Shown here: positions 33,416 through 47,232 of the stretch, piece by piece
How the letters are laid out: the number at the start of each line of letters is the position of its first letter
Numbering within the stretch: the first letter of the stretch is position 1
NCBI GenBank assembly: GCA_005784505.1
Contig: VCAZ01000046.1
Location: forward strand, 1,306,001 to 1,370,000
Direction of reading: 5' to 3'
Source: Bagarius yarrelli
Lineage: Eukaryota > Chordata > Actinopteri > Siluriformes > Sisoridae
Length of the DNA: 64,000 nucleotides
The notes under the pieces: model-generated
Seen by the model: only the letters and a program-made list of their open reading frames with translations
What the model was told of the DNA's origin: nothing
The model's database searches: none
Made by a program: the position numbers and the translations under genes

Positions 33416-34994
33416 GTTTATATTATTAGAATTAAAATAAAATCGATGTTATTGCTACAGCCTTCCTTAAGGTAAGTTTATTGTCTTATTGTCAGTAATA
33501 TTTACAGTGAGGTTTACAGCAAACCGACAAATACTCTTTACGTAATGTTTGGTTTATGTGGTTTAGTTTTGCTAATGTGATGTATTAAATATCTATGTAC
33601 TTATATATATGGATTTGTACACTTGATCTTTTCCAATTACAGTCCCAATGACCTATAAGTGTTGTACAGACCCCATTGTACTTATATAGATATACTATAA
33701 ATACAAAGATCTCTGGTAGACATGGAGAAAAACATAGACATATTTAAAATATTATTCTTTATAAACTCTGTGTTTACTATTGTGCCTCCACATCTGATGT
33801 AACTGCTGAATTAGGCAGGCAAAAGCCCTGCTCAGCATATAAATACTAAGTTTTTTTTCTATTAAAGGCAAATATTAGGTGTGTGCAATCTGCAATCCCT
33901 CATAATTCATTCTTCTCTGCATAAACAGAGCTAATAAAATAACACTTCTGTTTATAGATCAAAATCTGAGGACTCAAGTTTCCAGCTTCACTCGCCACAA
34001 AAAGCAATCTCCTACAAGGTGTACAAGGAAAAAATAATGTATATATGACTCTGTTGCTTGAAGTAATATAATATTAAGATAATAATCTTTTTTCTTTAGT
34101 TCATACATTATAATTCAGACAGTGCTGCACTTTAGCAGTAGATTAGCTGATTCAGATGCAGCAGCTGCAACACAGTTTGCATTGTGTTGGGTGAGCAATG
34201 GCATATAAGCAAAAATGTTTAGAAAAAAGCATTTAAGCTTTCAAGCAAAAGACCCCAGCAAGTGCACGCTTAAACTGCTGGTATAACAGCTGGGGTTTAT
34301 TGTTACCATTAAACATTTCTGAGATTGAAATAGGACATGCCTTTGTTGTCTATGCTTTACAACATGTATTGTCCAGTAAGATATTTAGTGATATTATGAT
34401 TTTGACACAACATGTTGGGCAGGATTTTTTTCTTCAATAAGCCTTTAGCCACAAATAAATCAATAACAATCCAATATTCCTAACAGGATATATTATTTAG
34501 ATGTTAGTTATTGTATTAACAGAAGTACGGTCAAGACACACCCTGAACTAAAGTCTATACTATGCCTATATCTATAACTACAAAGTACTTGCGTCTGAGG
34601 CATATATATTTATTATAATGGTATCCTAATACAATTTTAATGTAGTATGAAACAGCTGAGCTCGATAGCTTGAAATTTTATAGTTATGACGCAATGATTC
34701 TGTGTCCCTATCAAAAAAGGTAACACAGTAATCATTGTGTACAGTTAGCACTGCAATTAATTTCATCCAAAAATAAAGCAAATTACATATTACATTTACC
34801 CCCTTTAACTTTTGTGTTTGAGCGTGGAAATCTATAACTAAAATAATAATACTAGTAATAATAATAAAATAAAAGAAGAAAAATGGTCTCTGCTCTGACA
34901 AAACAGAAACTGAGGTAGGAATAAACCTAACACTGCTTATCAACCCTGGAGCACTATCCAAAAAATGATGAGCATGGTGGTGGTAGCATATTGT

Positions 34995-35187
34995 TTTTAC
35001 ATTTACCACATTTGGCAGACGCCCTTATCCAGAGTGACTTACATTTATCTCCTCTTTATACAACTGAGCAATTGGGGGTTTAGGGCCTTGCTCAGGGGCC
35101 CACAGTGGTGGTTAGTGGTGCTGGGAATCAAACCCCGGTCTATCTGGTATCAGTCCAACACCTTAACCACTAAGCCACCACTTCCCC
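34995..35187 (-). repeat. tRNA-derived SINE, family A, full length
   Basis: One of the best preserved copies: plus-strand tttggcagacgcccttatcc through ccttaaccactaagccacca. Immediately precedes a Tc1 transposase relic. Confidence 0.9.
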
Positions 35188-35207
35188 TTTTTCTTTCACT
35201 CCAACCA

Positions 35208-35431
35208 TAACACTTTATGTTTACATGAAGCTGAGGGGTTTTGTGCACAGAGACAGTGTCATGCTGGAACAGTGTTTGGACATCTTAGTTTCAGTAATGG
35301 TAAATCAAAATGCTACAAGATACAAAGACATCCTAGACAACTGTGTGCTCCCAGTTTTCTGGTTTAGGGAAGACACAATTGATGGTTGTGCTGCTAAGGT
35401 GTCCACAAACTTTCCATTACAAACTATTTAA
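35208..35431 (+). pseudogene. Tc1/mariner transposase relic
   Basis: The frame at 35225 contains NATRYKDILDNCVLPVFW, close to the conserved DDE-domain segment of Tc1-type transposases (family pattern NATxYxDILDNxVLPxxW). The segment ends in aaggtgtccacaaactttcc, resembling the terminal repeat of such elements, so most of the transposase C-terminus is deleted. Non-functional fragment. Confidence 0.75.
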
Positions 35432-35745
35432 CTGCCTTAGTTAGTACTAACCACTAACCACCCATCAGTGTAAAAACTGTAATACCTTCATACCTTCTTC
35501 ATTTATTTATTAAGCTCAATTAAGTCATGGAATGTAATCTTTACATTAAACTGCAGACATACATGTATAGTATATATTACTTATACATTCGCTATGTCTT
35601 ACTTCGGCTTTTACTACAGTAATACTTACATTTTTTATGTATGTGGTGATAAAGGGTTGCAGACTTACTTTCTGTTTTTTGCTTTTAGTGAGACGTCTTC
35701 AGCAGCTACCTTGCCATCATGATTATATCCAAAGGCTGTTCATCA

Positions 35746-35747
<2 letters not shown>

Positions 35748-35824
<77 letters not shown>
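35748..35824. repeat. (CA)n microsatellite, about 77 bp
   Basis: CA tract with a single AA interruption near 35810. Confidence 0.97.
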
Positions 35825-37387
35825 CTTCACACAAACCCTTTTCCTCTTTATTCCATGTCTTCTACAAGAGAGTCGTTTTCAGGTCACAGTTAGACCTACA
35901 CAGAAGGAGAAAAACAGTAAAAGTGTCAGTAAACTTTAAAGGGAAAAAGAACAAGGCAGATAATATGTAAATCCTAATGTCATATCAATCAAAGTGATGC
36001 AGACCATCAAACCATACGTTCTACAGCCATTACGCAAGTACAATCTAATATCCCACTGCCCTGCTGCAAACAGAGCGAGGACACTGAACTAAAATGTACC
36101 CATATAAAGACAACCAGAGACCATCTGCAGCCTGATTTCTCTTTGAGTAAGTGCTGCGAAAAAGGTCTCTGTTGTGATACTGTTTACAGTAGAATTAATG
36201 CTACAACTAATACTACCCTTTTAGGTTCACTTAGATTTCTAAACAGCATAAAAGGTTTTAATGCTTTTTCCTAATGTAAGCCAGTATTTGGCTTTGAGAG
36301 ATGACAGACATAAGCATGCAGCAGAGTGATGAGTCAGCTCGATAGCTAACATTGATTTTGTGGTGGGTTTATATGTTAACTTTGAGCTTATGTTTCATTT
36401 AAAGCTCCTTAATACTTAGTACCCTAATACTAGTACAATAAGTACTTGAAATATACAAATGTGAATTATTCAAAAGAAACAGCAAATTTTTTAGCTCAGT
36501 TTATCAGGAAATGCACTTAAAAGAAAACAAAATTTAAGACTGATGCAGGAACTTCTTAGGGTTTGGCTCAGGTTAAGTCCTTATTATCAAGATTTTTTTC
36601 TTGTATCTTTTATTTCCAGGGGATATTTACAAAACCTTTTTTTTCTGTTTAGACCAGATAAAAAACAGCAATTACGGAATAATAGCTGGTAGAGTAATCT
36701 GCAGATTGCAGGTAGTGTATCAAAAGCATGGTAACTTAAGCATTTTTAAACCTTTTGTGAGCCCCTTCTCCCCCCTTTGACCAAATAATTTACTTAAAGT
36801 ACCCCCAAAGATGTAAAGTATATATTTCAATAATTTAATAGCGCATTTCCCTGTTTACTTCAAAAACATCTATTATTTATTCTTTTTAAATTTTTAAACA
36901 GTAGTATTTATTGCTATTACACATTTGAACATATAAAATTTGAACATGTTTTGTTTCCAAATGTCTTCTTTAATAAGCTGGATGTATTATATTAATTTGT
37001 CAGTTTCTCCAGACAGAAAAAAGCAACGGGAAAAGACTTACCATTGGCACTATCTATGCATGTAAATCCAAATTATGGGGCCTCATTGTACTTATGGTGC
37101 TTTTCTTGCTTTGGTCCTTTTTGTGCTGGCTTGTGTTGGACCTTCTGGTAATTTTCTTTTATTTGTGCATGAAATCAACCTGTCCATTTTGCATGACTTG
37201 ATGATATTGTTTTTAATGTCTCATGACACAAATTAAACAAATAATTTATATTTTTGTTAAGTAAGTTTATTTAGATTTTTTATAATATTATGGTAACCTA
37301 TTATATGTTTAATTTCTTAATAGTTATCATTTAATTATCTACTTGTCATCAATTCATGAATCCCCTGCAATTCTCTTGCAAACCAAC

Positions 37388-37476
37388 ATTTTTGCTGACG
37401 CCCTCATGCAGAGCGACTTACATTTATCTCTTTTATACAACTGAGCAAACCTTAACCACTGACCCACCACCTCACA
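37388..37476 (-). repeat. tRNA-derived SINE, family A, internally deleted
   Basis: Tail and A-box end are joined directly (caactgagcaaaccttaacc), so about 100 bp of the middle is missing. Confidence 0.8.
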
Positions 37477-39229
37477 TCACTCCGTGTAGTCATTGTTAAT
37501 GTACTCTGTTGTCATTAATAACATTCCACTTTATGCAGCTGTGTTTTGGACAGCTCTGCACAGTTTGTGCTTTTGATCACAGTGTTAAATCACAGAATAA
37601 ACCATTGTGGTACCCCTCTAGCTGTAAAATAAATTGCCCCATCTATCAGTACAGATTTATTTAGTCAAAATAAAGCTTTTAACTATATAAGAGAAGTAAT
37701 GTTGTTTTCGTCAACCGTAGAGAAGTGTCTAACAGGTGTTTTTTTTCAATTAAACACCTCTTTAAGGTTGGCAGAGACAACATTAATTCTCTAAGAGGAA
37801 ATCTGTAGAGTATGTACTGTCATCAACTTGTTGCGCAAGCATCATGACGAAGTTCAGCGATTACCTTTTACAAATTGTATGCAATATACTTTTATACACA
37901 TCACTGAAATGACATAAAGATTGAATGTCAAATCAGGTAAAATTGTGAATCCTTTTTCTGTTCAAGAATTGTCCAGTCCTGGTAAAGTAATGCTAATAAT
38001 CATTAAAACTGTATATATTATGCCTGTTTACTTAAACTTGACCTCCTTTAATTTTTCAGCTGTGACCTTAGAAAATATATATAAATGCCTCTGCTCTTAC
38101 ATTTATGTGTGCAAAGAACTCAACTTGTGTGCAAAAAACTTAACCTAACCCAACCTAAAAGTATTATTGTTAACACATTGTCAGATTGTCAGTAAATCAA
38201 TCCAATAATTTCTATACTATCCTGTGGAAATACAATATCTTACCTTGTATTACTAAAACAATTAATATTACTTAGAATGTTGCTCGAACAAACCAAAATA
38301 CTCAAGATGACAAAAGCTGTGACAGACATTTAATGGTCAAGAAAGACATGCACACCTAGCTAGTAGCCTTTTGCTTGTTTTTTGAGGGTTTTTAAAAAGT
38401 TCTTTTTCACAGAGATAAATAGAAATGAGCACATTAAGTTGTACAAGCAGTTATAAAGATGAAGACACAAACACCTCCAGCATCTCACAGTCATTAAGCT
38501 CACTGACTACCGTTACTTTCCACAGGATATGAAACATCTTCAAAGCCGTACAGAAGTATAAGAAATTCAAATTCAACAGGTCTGTCTCACACAGTTATTC
38601 ACAATATGTGCATATTTCATCACTGCTGACCAGAATTTCCACATCTAAAAATAAATCGTCGGCTTCCATCATAGCATTCAGTGTTGAAGTTTAATTTGAA
38701 GAAGGCAGACATCTGGCGCTGATGGAAAAATATGCAATCACACTTCAGAAAACCAGATATCATGACAGCTCTGTAAAGCAGTTTGGAATATATATATGGA
38801 ATTTTCAACATGGTATTTGCACTCATTGACTTTTAATAAATAATTCCCAAAAAAGTTTTTTCTTTTTAACACATATTTTGCTAAATCAACTAGGTATTAA
38901 TGAAGTGTCCTAAAGCAATATAGAAGCAAAAAAATGTAAGACTATACAGATGATATACATGTACGTAATTATGTAGCATTTATTTAATACTCTGGCCTTT
39001 GTGGAGACATCTAAAGATGGTCACTTTAAGCATGACTTTATGTAAAATAGTTATGTTTCACAATAAGATTACATTTATAACATTAACTTAAGTCAATAAA
39101 TGCTTTAGAAGTATTGTTTATTTGTTGTTAATTTCAACATTTACTAATAGCGTTACTCATTTTAATGAAGTTAAATCTTCATTTTATCTTTTTTGTGTAA
39201 TAAAGTTGAGTACTTTTATTTCATGAAGT

Positions 39230-39318
39230 TGTTTTTATCCAGTATCCATTGTAAAACTATCGGTTAATCAATCTGTTATCTGCGAGTGTGGTCCAATATC
39301 GGTCGACCTCTAGTATGT
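39230..39318. mobile_element. Terminal fragment of a hAT-like element
   Basis: aatatcggtcgacctctag, with cggttaatcaatctgtta upstream, matches the end of a common fish DNA transposon (recollection). No partner end was found nearby. Confidence 0.5.
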
Positions 39319-40385
39319 TTATGCAAAATAGTGATCTTAGACACATTCTATTATACAAGAGCAGACTGTGCTAACAGCATAATGCTATGCATTAATCAGG
39401 TTAGTAGAGAGATGTTATAAACACTCTCCTTAAAGTTGTTTATCAGTAAATAGCTTGTTTAACAGTGATTAACAAATTAGAGTGGAGCAATGTTGTCAGT
39501 AAAACATTACAACACATGATTTAGTATCAGAAGTTCTTCCATCTCCTCAGACTTGGCAAACATTGTCAAGTCTAACCTGCTCATTATCCATTATTTTATC
39601 CAAAAATATCCACTGAATGACCATTGTAGTACAATAGCACAACTAGTGTGGTTAGTCGCTTAGCAACAATCCCTTTAATTTATCAATTGATTATTTTACA
39701 AAGGCTACAATAGGTAGGACTTTTTCAGTAGAGCTTACATTATGACCAGTATGTCGACCATAGGGTATAGCTAGAGGAAACAGTAAAACACACTCAGCCA
39801 CAGGCCAGATATCTGGCCTAATGACTGACATTTCAATTTGCAACTTCTCTCAAAAATAGATTTGCATTATATTTTTATACTTAAATATCTACTTTATCCT
39901 CACTTTTGTATAAGTTTCCAGTTTAGAGGGAAATGTCAGTTACTGGTCCATCAGCCTATATAGCAACAGCAATATGATTATTATATAATTATTGTTTTAC
40001 ACTGCAGTTCAAACCTCCTGGTTCATTATGCAATAATGTGTGGTAATGCTGACTTGTGGTGTGAATGCATGGGGGGCTCTACTGGTGTAGCAATGTGTAG
40101 CACAGTCAAACTCAGACACACTTTTCAAGCAACCGCATGCTCGATGTTGAGCAAACAGTCCATAACCCACCACACTGTTCAAGGGCTATGAGGCTGGGGT
40201 AACATAAGTATTGAGCTGTGATGAGGGTTAATAAAACAACTGCATCAGTCAGTGTAGGGGTGGAAGTAATACCATGTTTGATGAGACTTTCCAATGGAAC
40301 AATTTCATCTCACACAGAAGGACATGGCCTGGTTTATATTCAGAAGCAACCTCTGGAGGAAGTGAGTCTGTGTCATAGTAGAAAG

Positions 40386-40485
40386 GCACACACACACACA
40401 CACATACTCAGTTTGTCCTGTTACATAATATTCTCAGTGCTGTAATCTGATAAACACACACCCACACACACACACACACACACGC
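40386..40485. repeat. Two (CA)n tracts
   Basis: Short CA tracts at 40386-40405 and 40454-40485 separated by about 50 bp of unique sequence. Confidence 0.9.
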
Positions 40486-40851
40486 ATAGGATTATGTTTA
40501 TTATTTATTTATGTTCATATTAAGTACCATGTTTGAAATTATTTCAGCGATCCACATCAGAATTTTTCTATAACAGGACTTTTGAGTTAAATTAAACTCA
40601 AAAGTCTCTTGTTAAATATCTAAATATACAAAGACCAAGCATAATTGACAGCACATTTTCATATGCTGCTTATGATACCTTGTGTTATTTTACACAATTG
40701 ATTGAATTTTAGCCATAATAAAAACACTACCGGCTGTCAGATGACTGCGTATTTCACTTCCATGGATTCCTGGCTGTAACACTTGCATGTGAAGTTATTA
40801 AATAATAATAAAAACTAGCAAACTACCAATATTAATAAAAACCATCACCGT

Positions 40852-41010
40852 CAAGCCAGTCACTGTTGGGTCCTTGAGCAAGATTCTTAACCCTTCCTGC
40901 TTTGGGGGCGCTGTATCATAGCTAACCCTGAGCTCTGACCCCAACTTACTAAGATGGGATATGTGAAAAAATAATTTCACTGTGCTGTAAAAAGTATATG
41001 TGATAAAATA
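40852..41010 (+). repeat. tRNA-derived SINE, family B, body and tail
   Basis: cactgttgggtccttgagca, gggggcgctgtatcatagct, gaccccaacttactaagatg and ttcactgtgctgtaa; lacks the tRNA head. Confidence 0.85.
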
Positions 41011-41349
41011 ACAGCATTTACAAGCTTTTCTAATTTGAAATTCGTAACAAGTAAAAAAAGTGCAAAATAGTGCAAGACAAGTGCAAAAAAGTTTTATATA
41101 ATAGTGAGAGGTGTAAAAAGTCCTGTTGTCACTCCTGAGATTCTCTGCCTTCAATCCTCATTTAGACTGACATCATGTAAACAGTCTAGCAGCTTTGTGC
41201 TGTGGAGATAAATGGCTGCTTTTTCAGGGTTGTGATTTTGCACCATGTGAGGAATTTGGAAAGGCTGCTGCTGATGAGCCATCTGCTCCCAGAATATCAG
41301 GATATTCAGGTGGAAACAGTAGAAATTGGTATTAAAAATTGGTGGGTGA

Positions 41350-41540
41350 GAAGTGGTGGCTTAGTGTTTAGGGTGTTGGACTGATTATAGAAAGACTGGG
41401 GTTCGATTTCCAGCACTACCCAGGCACCACTGTTGGGCCCCTGAGCAAAGCCCTTAACCCCCAAATGCTCAGTTGTAAAAAGAGATAAATGTAAGTTGCT
41501 CTGGATAAGGTCGTCTGCCAAATGCTGTAAACTGTAAACT
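41350..41540 (+). repeat. tRNA-derived SINE, family A, plus orientation
   Basis: Forward copy: gaagtggtggcttagtg (A box), ggggttcgatttcc (B box), cccttaacccccaaatgctc, then ctctggataaggtcgtctgc tail. The only family A copy found in this orientation. Confidence 0.9.
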
Positions 41541-41749
41541 TAACATGCCTTCAGAAAGACTGTCATTACTATTTTACACTTTCATCTTATCTGCTTTCCA
41601 GAAACTTATTGCACAATGTGACCCATTAGAACTATTTAAAAAAAATATTATGGCTAATATTCAGTAGTGACTTTTAGTGCACTACTTCAAACATTTTAAA
41701 ACCTATGAAAGATTTTTTCACATTTCAATTTTTTTCTTTTAAATAAGAA

Positions 41750-41812
41750 TAGAGTAGAATAGAATGCTTTTTATTGTCATTGTATTGTTGTATAACGAGA
41801 TTAAGGCTCTTT
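41750..41812 (+). repeat. Short dispersed repeat fragment
   Basis: gagtagaatagaatgctttt, attgtcattgtattgttgta and acgagattaaggctct resemble a common fish dispersed repeat end (recollection). Confidence 0.45.
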
Positions 41813-42555
41813 CCTAAAAATATTACCAGGGTTAATGTTAAAAAAATGTCACCAAGCCAAGCACAAGGTCAAAGACTAAAATATTCTTGAAAATCATTTA
41901 GCAATGTAGCATAATTCGATCGTGATTAAGTGTGTGTGGAAGCATAGGGGAAACTCATCATATATTTGAAATTCTGCCAGTCTATACTACATACTGTAAA
42001 CTAGATGAAATTACGGGTAAACTAAAATGTGCCTCTCATTTTGCATATTCAAATCAAATGTATGTCAAAAGTGAAACAGAAGAAAATTACATTTAGAGTT
42101 TCTAATACAATTGTACTGATTGGCAAAAAACAACTGATAAATGTATAACACTGCAATATAGCTAAAGTCTAGCAAATAATAAATAAATAAGTAAAAGATT
42201 GCCTGACACTAAAACTAGTATGTAAACTAGTCTGTGTGCTTTTCTTGCTGTATTTTTTCACAACAGAGCTTTTAGATTGGTGGTCTTCTTAGTGTGTGAC
42301 CTGCTGAACCAGTATTGATAGACACTTCAAAAGGAATTACAGTATGTCTAATCTCTGGATGAGAGTGTCTGTCAAATGTCCCAATCCTAAAGGCATTCTG
42401 CATGTAAACTATGATTATTTGTGGCAAATTTGTAAAAGGATAAAACCAATTCTAATTTATATGGTAAAAATATACAGTATTAATGTTTTTATAAAGAATT
42501 TTTTTATTGCGCCTTTCGGGTACTGGTTACTTGGACAGAAAAAAAGACATTCTGG

Positions 42556-42662
42556 TTCAGCTCTAGCTCAAACGGTTAAGCTTTTGCTGCTCAGAAGATC
42601 AGGGTTTATAACTGCTAGGTTGCTACTGTTGGGCTCCTGAGAAAAACCCTCTCTGCTTTAGA
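42556..42662 (+). repeat. tRNA-derived SINE, family B, head fragment
   Basis: agctcaaacggttaag (A box) and atcagggtttataac (B-box side) followed by ctactgttgggctcctgag; truncated before the GGGGCGCTGTAT block. Confidence 0.75.
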
Positions 42663-42828
42663 AAAAACATATTTAAAGAAGCATGCTACTTGCCACTACC
42701 ACTGTCTGGGCTGCTATTATAGATAATGAATCAACAGCCAATCAGAACTTATAATTCAGTTAGAGTTAAATTCATTCCATCTCACAGCATCACTGGCTCG
42801 TGGGAATCGAGGCACACTTGTGTAATTG

Positions 42829-42890
42829 TTATGGTGTTGTCACTGCTCCTGCACCTGTGTGTTGTGTGTTGTCACTGCTCCTGCAACTGC
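42829..42890. repeat. Imperfect short tandem duplication
   Basis: The word gtgttgtcactgctcctgca occurs twice about 37 bp apart. Confidence 0.8.
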
Positions 42891-43184
42891 CTGGCTTTTA
42901 AATTAATGATGACGCAGCTACATGTTGCATCCTCGCAATTTGTCGACCTTCCTCCTTAATATAGATGCAACTGTATTCTGATAGCATGGAAAATGTACGT
43001 CCAACCCTTTTTGTCCAAACCCACCCCTCCTAAACCCATGATCACGCACACACTAGATGATCAGAGACAAAATTGCTATAATACATCATGTGTCATTCCC
43101 TGTTTGAAAAACATTATAGTACAATTAGTAACAGCACTAAAAATACCAAACATAAAAATAGTGCACACTGCTGCTGTAGTTACA

Positions 43185-43367
43185 TACATTTACATTTCTT
43201 TCCTTACATTCGGCAGACACCCTCATCCAGAGAATGATAGCTCATCATTGCTCATACAGCTGAGCAATTGGGTGGTTAAGTGGTAGTAGCTTGATGATGC
43301 TGGGAATTGAACCCACAATCTTCAGTTTATCAGTTAAATACCTTGACCACTGCACTACCACTTCCTC
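43185..43367 (-). repeat. tRNA-derived SINE, family A
   Basis: Minus-strand copy with cggcagacaccctcatccag tail, gggaattgaaccc B-box side and ccttgaccactgcactacca head. Confidence 0.85.
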
Positions 43368-43760
43368 ACATTACTGGAGCTAATTTGTAAAGCTACACAA
43401 ACATGCATGCCAGGCACCAAAATCATATTTTCAGTCATCTATCAGACCCTTTGATTCATGTAGTTGACTACACAATTTCACGCAAAACCAATATTAAATC
43501 ATTTTGGTTTTTGCTCTGTTATGATCCAGCCTATTTACGCTGAATTATTATTAGACAAACATTTCTTAGTTTTACACAGAATATACTGTATAAATAAATA
43601 TAAATACATTGAGACCACTTAACCTAATGATCGCTATCAGGATGTGTAAAGACTTTCAACTAGCAGAACAAAACATGTTTCTGAAGACAATATTGTACCT
43701 TTAAGTTTTCAATGCAGTTCCATGAAATATTCGACAGAAAAAATGCACGAACCTACAGAA

Positions 43761-43777
43761 TATTATTATTATTATTC
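43761..43777. repeat. (ATT)n trinucleotide repeat
   Basis: Short perfect ATT tract. A second degenerate AAT/ATT tract occurs at about 52846-52910. Confidence 0.85.
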
Positions 43778-44977
43778 AACATGCATGATTAAAATCACAC
43801 ACATTATAGGGCTGCTGTACACAATAATCTACAAAGGCTGTAAGAACACCTACACCTATAATCATTCTCCTTTTTATTTTGTGTCTTAAATGTGTTACAC
43901 AAGGCACCCACACTGTGTGATAGCTGAAAAGGAAGTTGGCAGAGAGACATCGGGCACAGAACCGGATACCAACTAGATGCCAAGTTCACCAGATGGAATG
44001 GTCACAATGCTGCATCATCCCCCTTCACCAAGCTTAGATCAGTGCCAGCATTTTAGACAGACTCGAAAACACGATGTAAAAATGCTGATGGAGTAATGAT
44101 GCTGATTGTTATTGACTAAATTTCTAATAGTCAATATTAGTTATTGACTAATATTTGACTAAATTTCGCAAACCTCCTTAACCAGAGTGGAAATGTTAAA
44201 TAAGTTCAATTTGATCACAGCACAAACATTCCCAGCGTGAGCACATTTTCAATTTATTAAACATGAACAGACATTTTTAGCCATTATAGTAAAAGTAGTC
44301 AACAAAAGTGCTATGATTCGTTCGAAAAAAATCTATAAGCTGTTTACCAAATGCATAATAATAAAACAAACACTCTGTTGCTGCTTCTAGTGATATATGT
44401 ACAGATGGTACTCATCATAACAAACCCTTAATCCGATACGCTTCAGGCATTCTGCTGACGTTCTTCAGTGCAGAGGCAGAGGATGCGTAGTAAAATAAAT
44501 GCTGATGTTTAACAGATTTCTGCTTGTAACAATGCATGACAGCAAAGTTTTGTCTTAGAATCCAAACTGACAATAGGGTAAAATAATTGCAGACATTATA
44601 TGACAGCAAAGTTAGTAAACTACTAAAGAGTTTTGAGCGATGGTTTTAGATGGTCAAGGGTTAAACTGACAGTCTGGACCTGAACAGCCTGAGCTTTTAA
44701 CGTAATGGCTAAACTCATCACCGGACTTACGGTATTGACACATTATCCACTCTCACGCTTTCTGATTAGTGGCATGCACATCTTTATTTCGGTGTAAGAT
44801 AAAGAAAGAGAGAGCTAGCAAGAGAATAAAAAAAAGAGAGAGTGTGACTGGTGGGGTTAGAGGCTAATTGTTGTAGGATTTTTAACACTTTCTATGAATT
44901 TTTAAAACAAAACAAATTGAATTTTTTGATTATGAATTCGATTTAATACTTTTAAAAGCATGTATTACAATACCCAA

Positions 44978-45060
44978 CATTTACATTTACAGTATTCGGC
45001 AGACGCCTTTATCCAGAGCGATTTACATTCATCCCTTTTTTATACAACTGAGCAATTAAG
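44978..45060 (-). repeat. tRNA-derived SINE, family A, tail fragment
   Basis: Only the 3' tail half is present (cggcagacgcctttatccag to caactgagcaatta). Confidence 0.8.
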
Positions 45061-45469
45061 AATGTCTTATCTATTCATTCTAATAAGATTCTTGCGAGCA
45101 TCAAAGAAAGTTGAGTAACAAGGCTGTAATGCCCTATAATAAAGTTCTGGAATGGTAAATGTGATACAACTTAACTGTATTATAATACACCCTTTATGTG
45201 TAAGATTGTACTTATATATATATATATTATAGCAGGCCGGGTGTTATAAAAAAACAACATTAATAATTTTAATAAAGTGGTTTATTCCTCTTATCTCATA
45301 GTATTTTGTGAACATGTACATAAACAATGGTAAGCCAAACATTGTGTCTATTTTAAGCTACATGTAAGGTAAAGCTTTTAGATTGAATATTTAAGCACGG
45401 AATGTAGACAAGAAATTATTCATAATTACACACTCCAATATCACACAAATAAAGATGGATTCCCTAATG

Positions 45470-45655
45470 GGTCTGGTTACTCTGAAAGTTTCTTCCTAAA
45501 ATCATCTCGGAGTTTTTTTCCTGGCCACCGGTGTTCATTGGGCATAAATATAAACCTAAATTTTACATTTGTAATTCTTTTCAATACTGTTTCCTGTAAA
45601 GCTGCTTTGGGATGAGGTCTGTTGTTAAAAGTGCAATACAAATAACATTTTAATC
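45470..45655 (+). repeat. L2-like LINE/SINE 3' end
   Basis: agtttcttcctaaaatcat, gagtttttttcctggccacc, ttcctgtaaagctgctttgg and gttgttaaaagtgcaataca: the same tail type as at 3.9-4.2 kb but with a different upstream part. Confidence 0.75.
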
Positions 45656-46277
45656 GGACTGAATATTTATAACATCTTTAAACATGTATTCTCTCGTTTT
45701 TTTTTCAAGAGAGATAAAATGTGTCTTCATTATTAAAACCGAAAAAAAAAAACAGGCCTAGATGTTGGAAAGTATCTGGCCCTATCCAGTAGTATCCAAC
45801 TTTAAATTTGTCTTTCAATTTCGTATGTCACATGTCAATATCAAATTAACCGATGTAGTTTGTTTAAATTTCGTTTATACTACCCATAACCATACTTTAA
45901 GAATGTACTTTTTATAATATTATAAAATATTATTTTACTACATAACCCTTTTTTTCCTGTAATGTCACCATAGGTTTACATTAATTTATTAAAGCTTGCC
46001 TCTTCCATATAACTATTTTATTGTCAGCGTACATAATAAAAATAAAAGGGAACACAAAGCTTAGCTTTTAGTTAATCATTAATAGAATAGAACAATGGTA
46101 GACAAAGCAAGAGAGGGTGAGAAAAATAAGTTTTTAAAGGCTCCTGTGTGAGAGAAGCAGATTCAGTGACTGAATTTCAATGTAACGTGTAAGAAAGCTA
46201 AGCCTATTTAGCCCAGGAATCAATCAGTCACTCCCCATCTCAACTCCAACAGCCACAATGGCAGGCCTGTGCTGCTC

Positions 46278-46279
<2 letters not shown>

Positions 46280-46345
<66 letters not shown>

Positions 46346-46372
46346 ATGTGCGTGCGAGTGTGTGTGTGAGTA
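46280..46372. repeat. (TG)n microsatellite
   Basis: Uninterrupted TG tract to about 46344, then TG with scattered GC and GA changes to about 46372. Confidence 0.96.
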
Positions 46373-46895
46373 GAGCGAAGAGCCGGAAGACAGCAATAGT
46401 AAGAGGATATGTGTTTTTCTCTTGGTCTTCTGTGTAACAGATCAACATAATCTACAGCAATCCAGTGTGATGTGTGATGATATTACAATTGTTCATACAA
46501 AGACAAATTAGCCATCAACGATAAGAAAACAAAAAGTATCGATTATTTTCTAATTTACAAATTTACAATTTACAAATATGATTTTTTCTGTTTTTCTATA
46601 AATGGAAAAAAATCAACGCAGAAGTGCTGTAAGTGAGATTTATATTGACAGCTTTGGTGTAAAACTAAAATAGAATTATTTGGCTTATTAGTTTGTCATT
46701 TAATACATTATTGTTGTTATTCCCTTGTTGCTGTGCTTAAGTTCAGGTTTTATATATCTGCACTTTTAAACAAAAAGCTCTACATTTCAATGAATAAAAT
46801 ATTATTTCTTCTAAAGATGTAAAACTGATTTTACTGAGGTTTCTATGATAAATTTCTATGAACAATTAATCGTTAATACCAGACAGCATAAATAA

Positions 46896-46937
46896 TAAAT
46901 ATAATATAATATAATATAATATAATATAATATAATAA
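46896..46937. repeat. (ATAAT)n pentanucleotide repeat
   Basis: About eight near-perfect copies of a 5-bp AT unit. Confidence 0.92.
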
Positions 46938-47232
46938 AATTGTAACGATTCTGCTCTCCCATTACCAGTACTAGCATCAGCGGTAGTACTTTTGGTATTA
47001 CTTCCTGTTTGCTAGCTATATAAGCTAGTACTGCTTGCTTATACCAAGCTTATACCAGTCATGTCCATGTATTCCTGGTTTCGATCTATGCTCTGTTTGG
47101 TTTTGTCTGCCTGGTTTTGTAGTGATTATTGTGTACCAACATCTGCCTGTTTTTTGACTAAATTTGTGGATTATTCTTCTACATTTAATAAAGCCTTTCA
47201 CTGCAAAATAGATTCCTCTCAGACCTCTGCTA

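Larger units (their letters stand above)
35825..41349. other. Upstream non-coding stretch, probably otud7a first intron
   Basis: Repeats listed separately at 37.4, 39.2, 40.4 and 40.9 kb. The rest is AT-rich with short unrecognised frames only. 38350-38820 has no recognised repeat. Confidence 0.5.
43368..47232. other. Upstream non-coding stretch, probably otud7a first intron
   Basis: Short and L2-like repeats and a TG tract are listed separately. At 44083-44170 the word ttgactaa/ttagtcaa recurs in both orientations. No gene seen. Confidence 0.5.

Noticed and set aside
41350..41430. tRNA gene
   Set aside because: A-box and B-box words are present, but they are followed by the fixed SINE body and tail and the same arrangement recurs many times; no intact cloverleaf was found.
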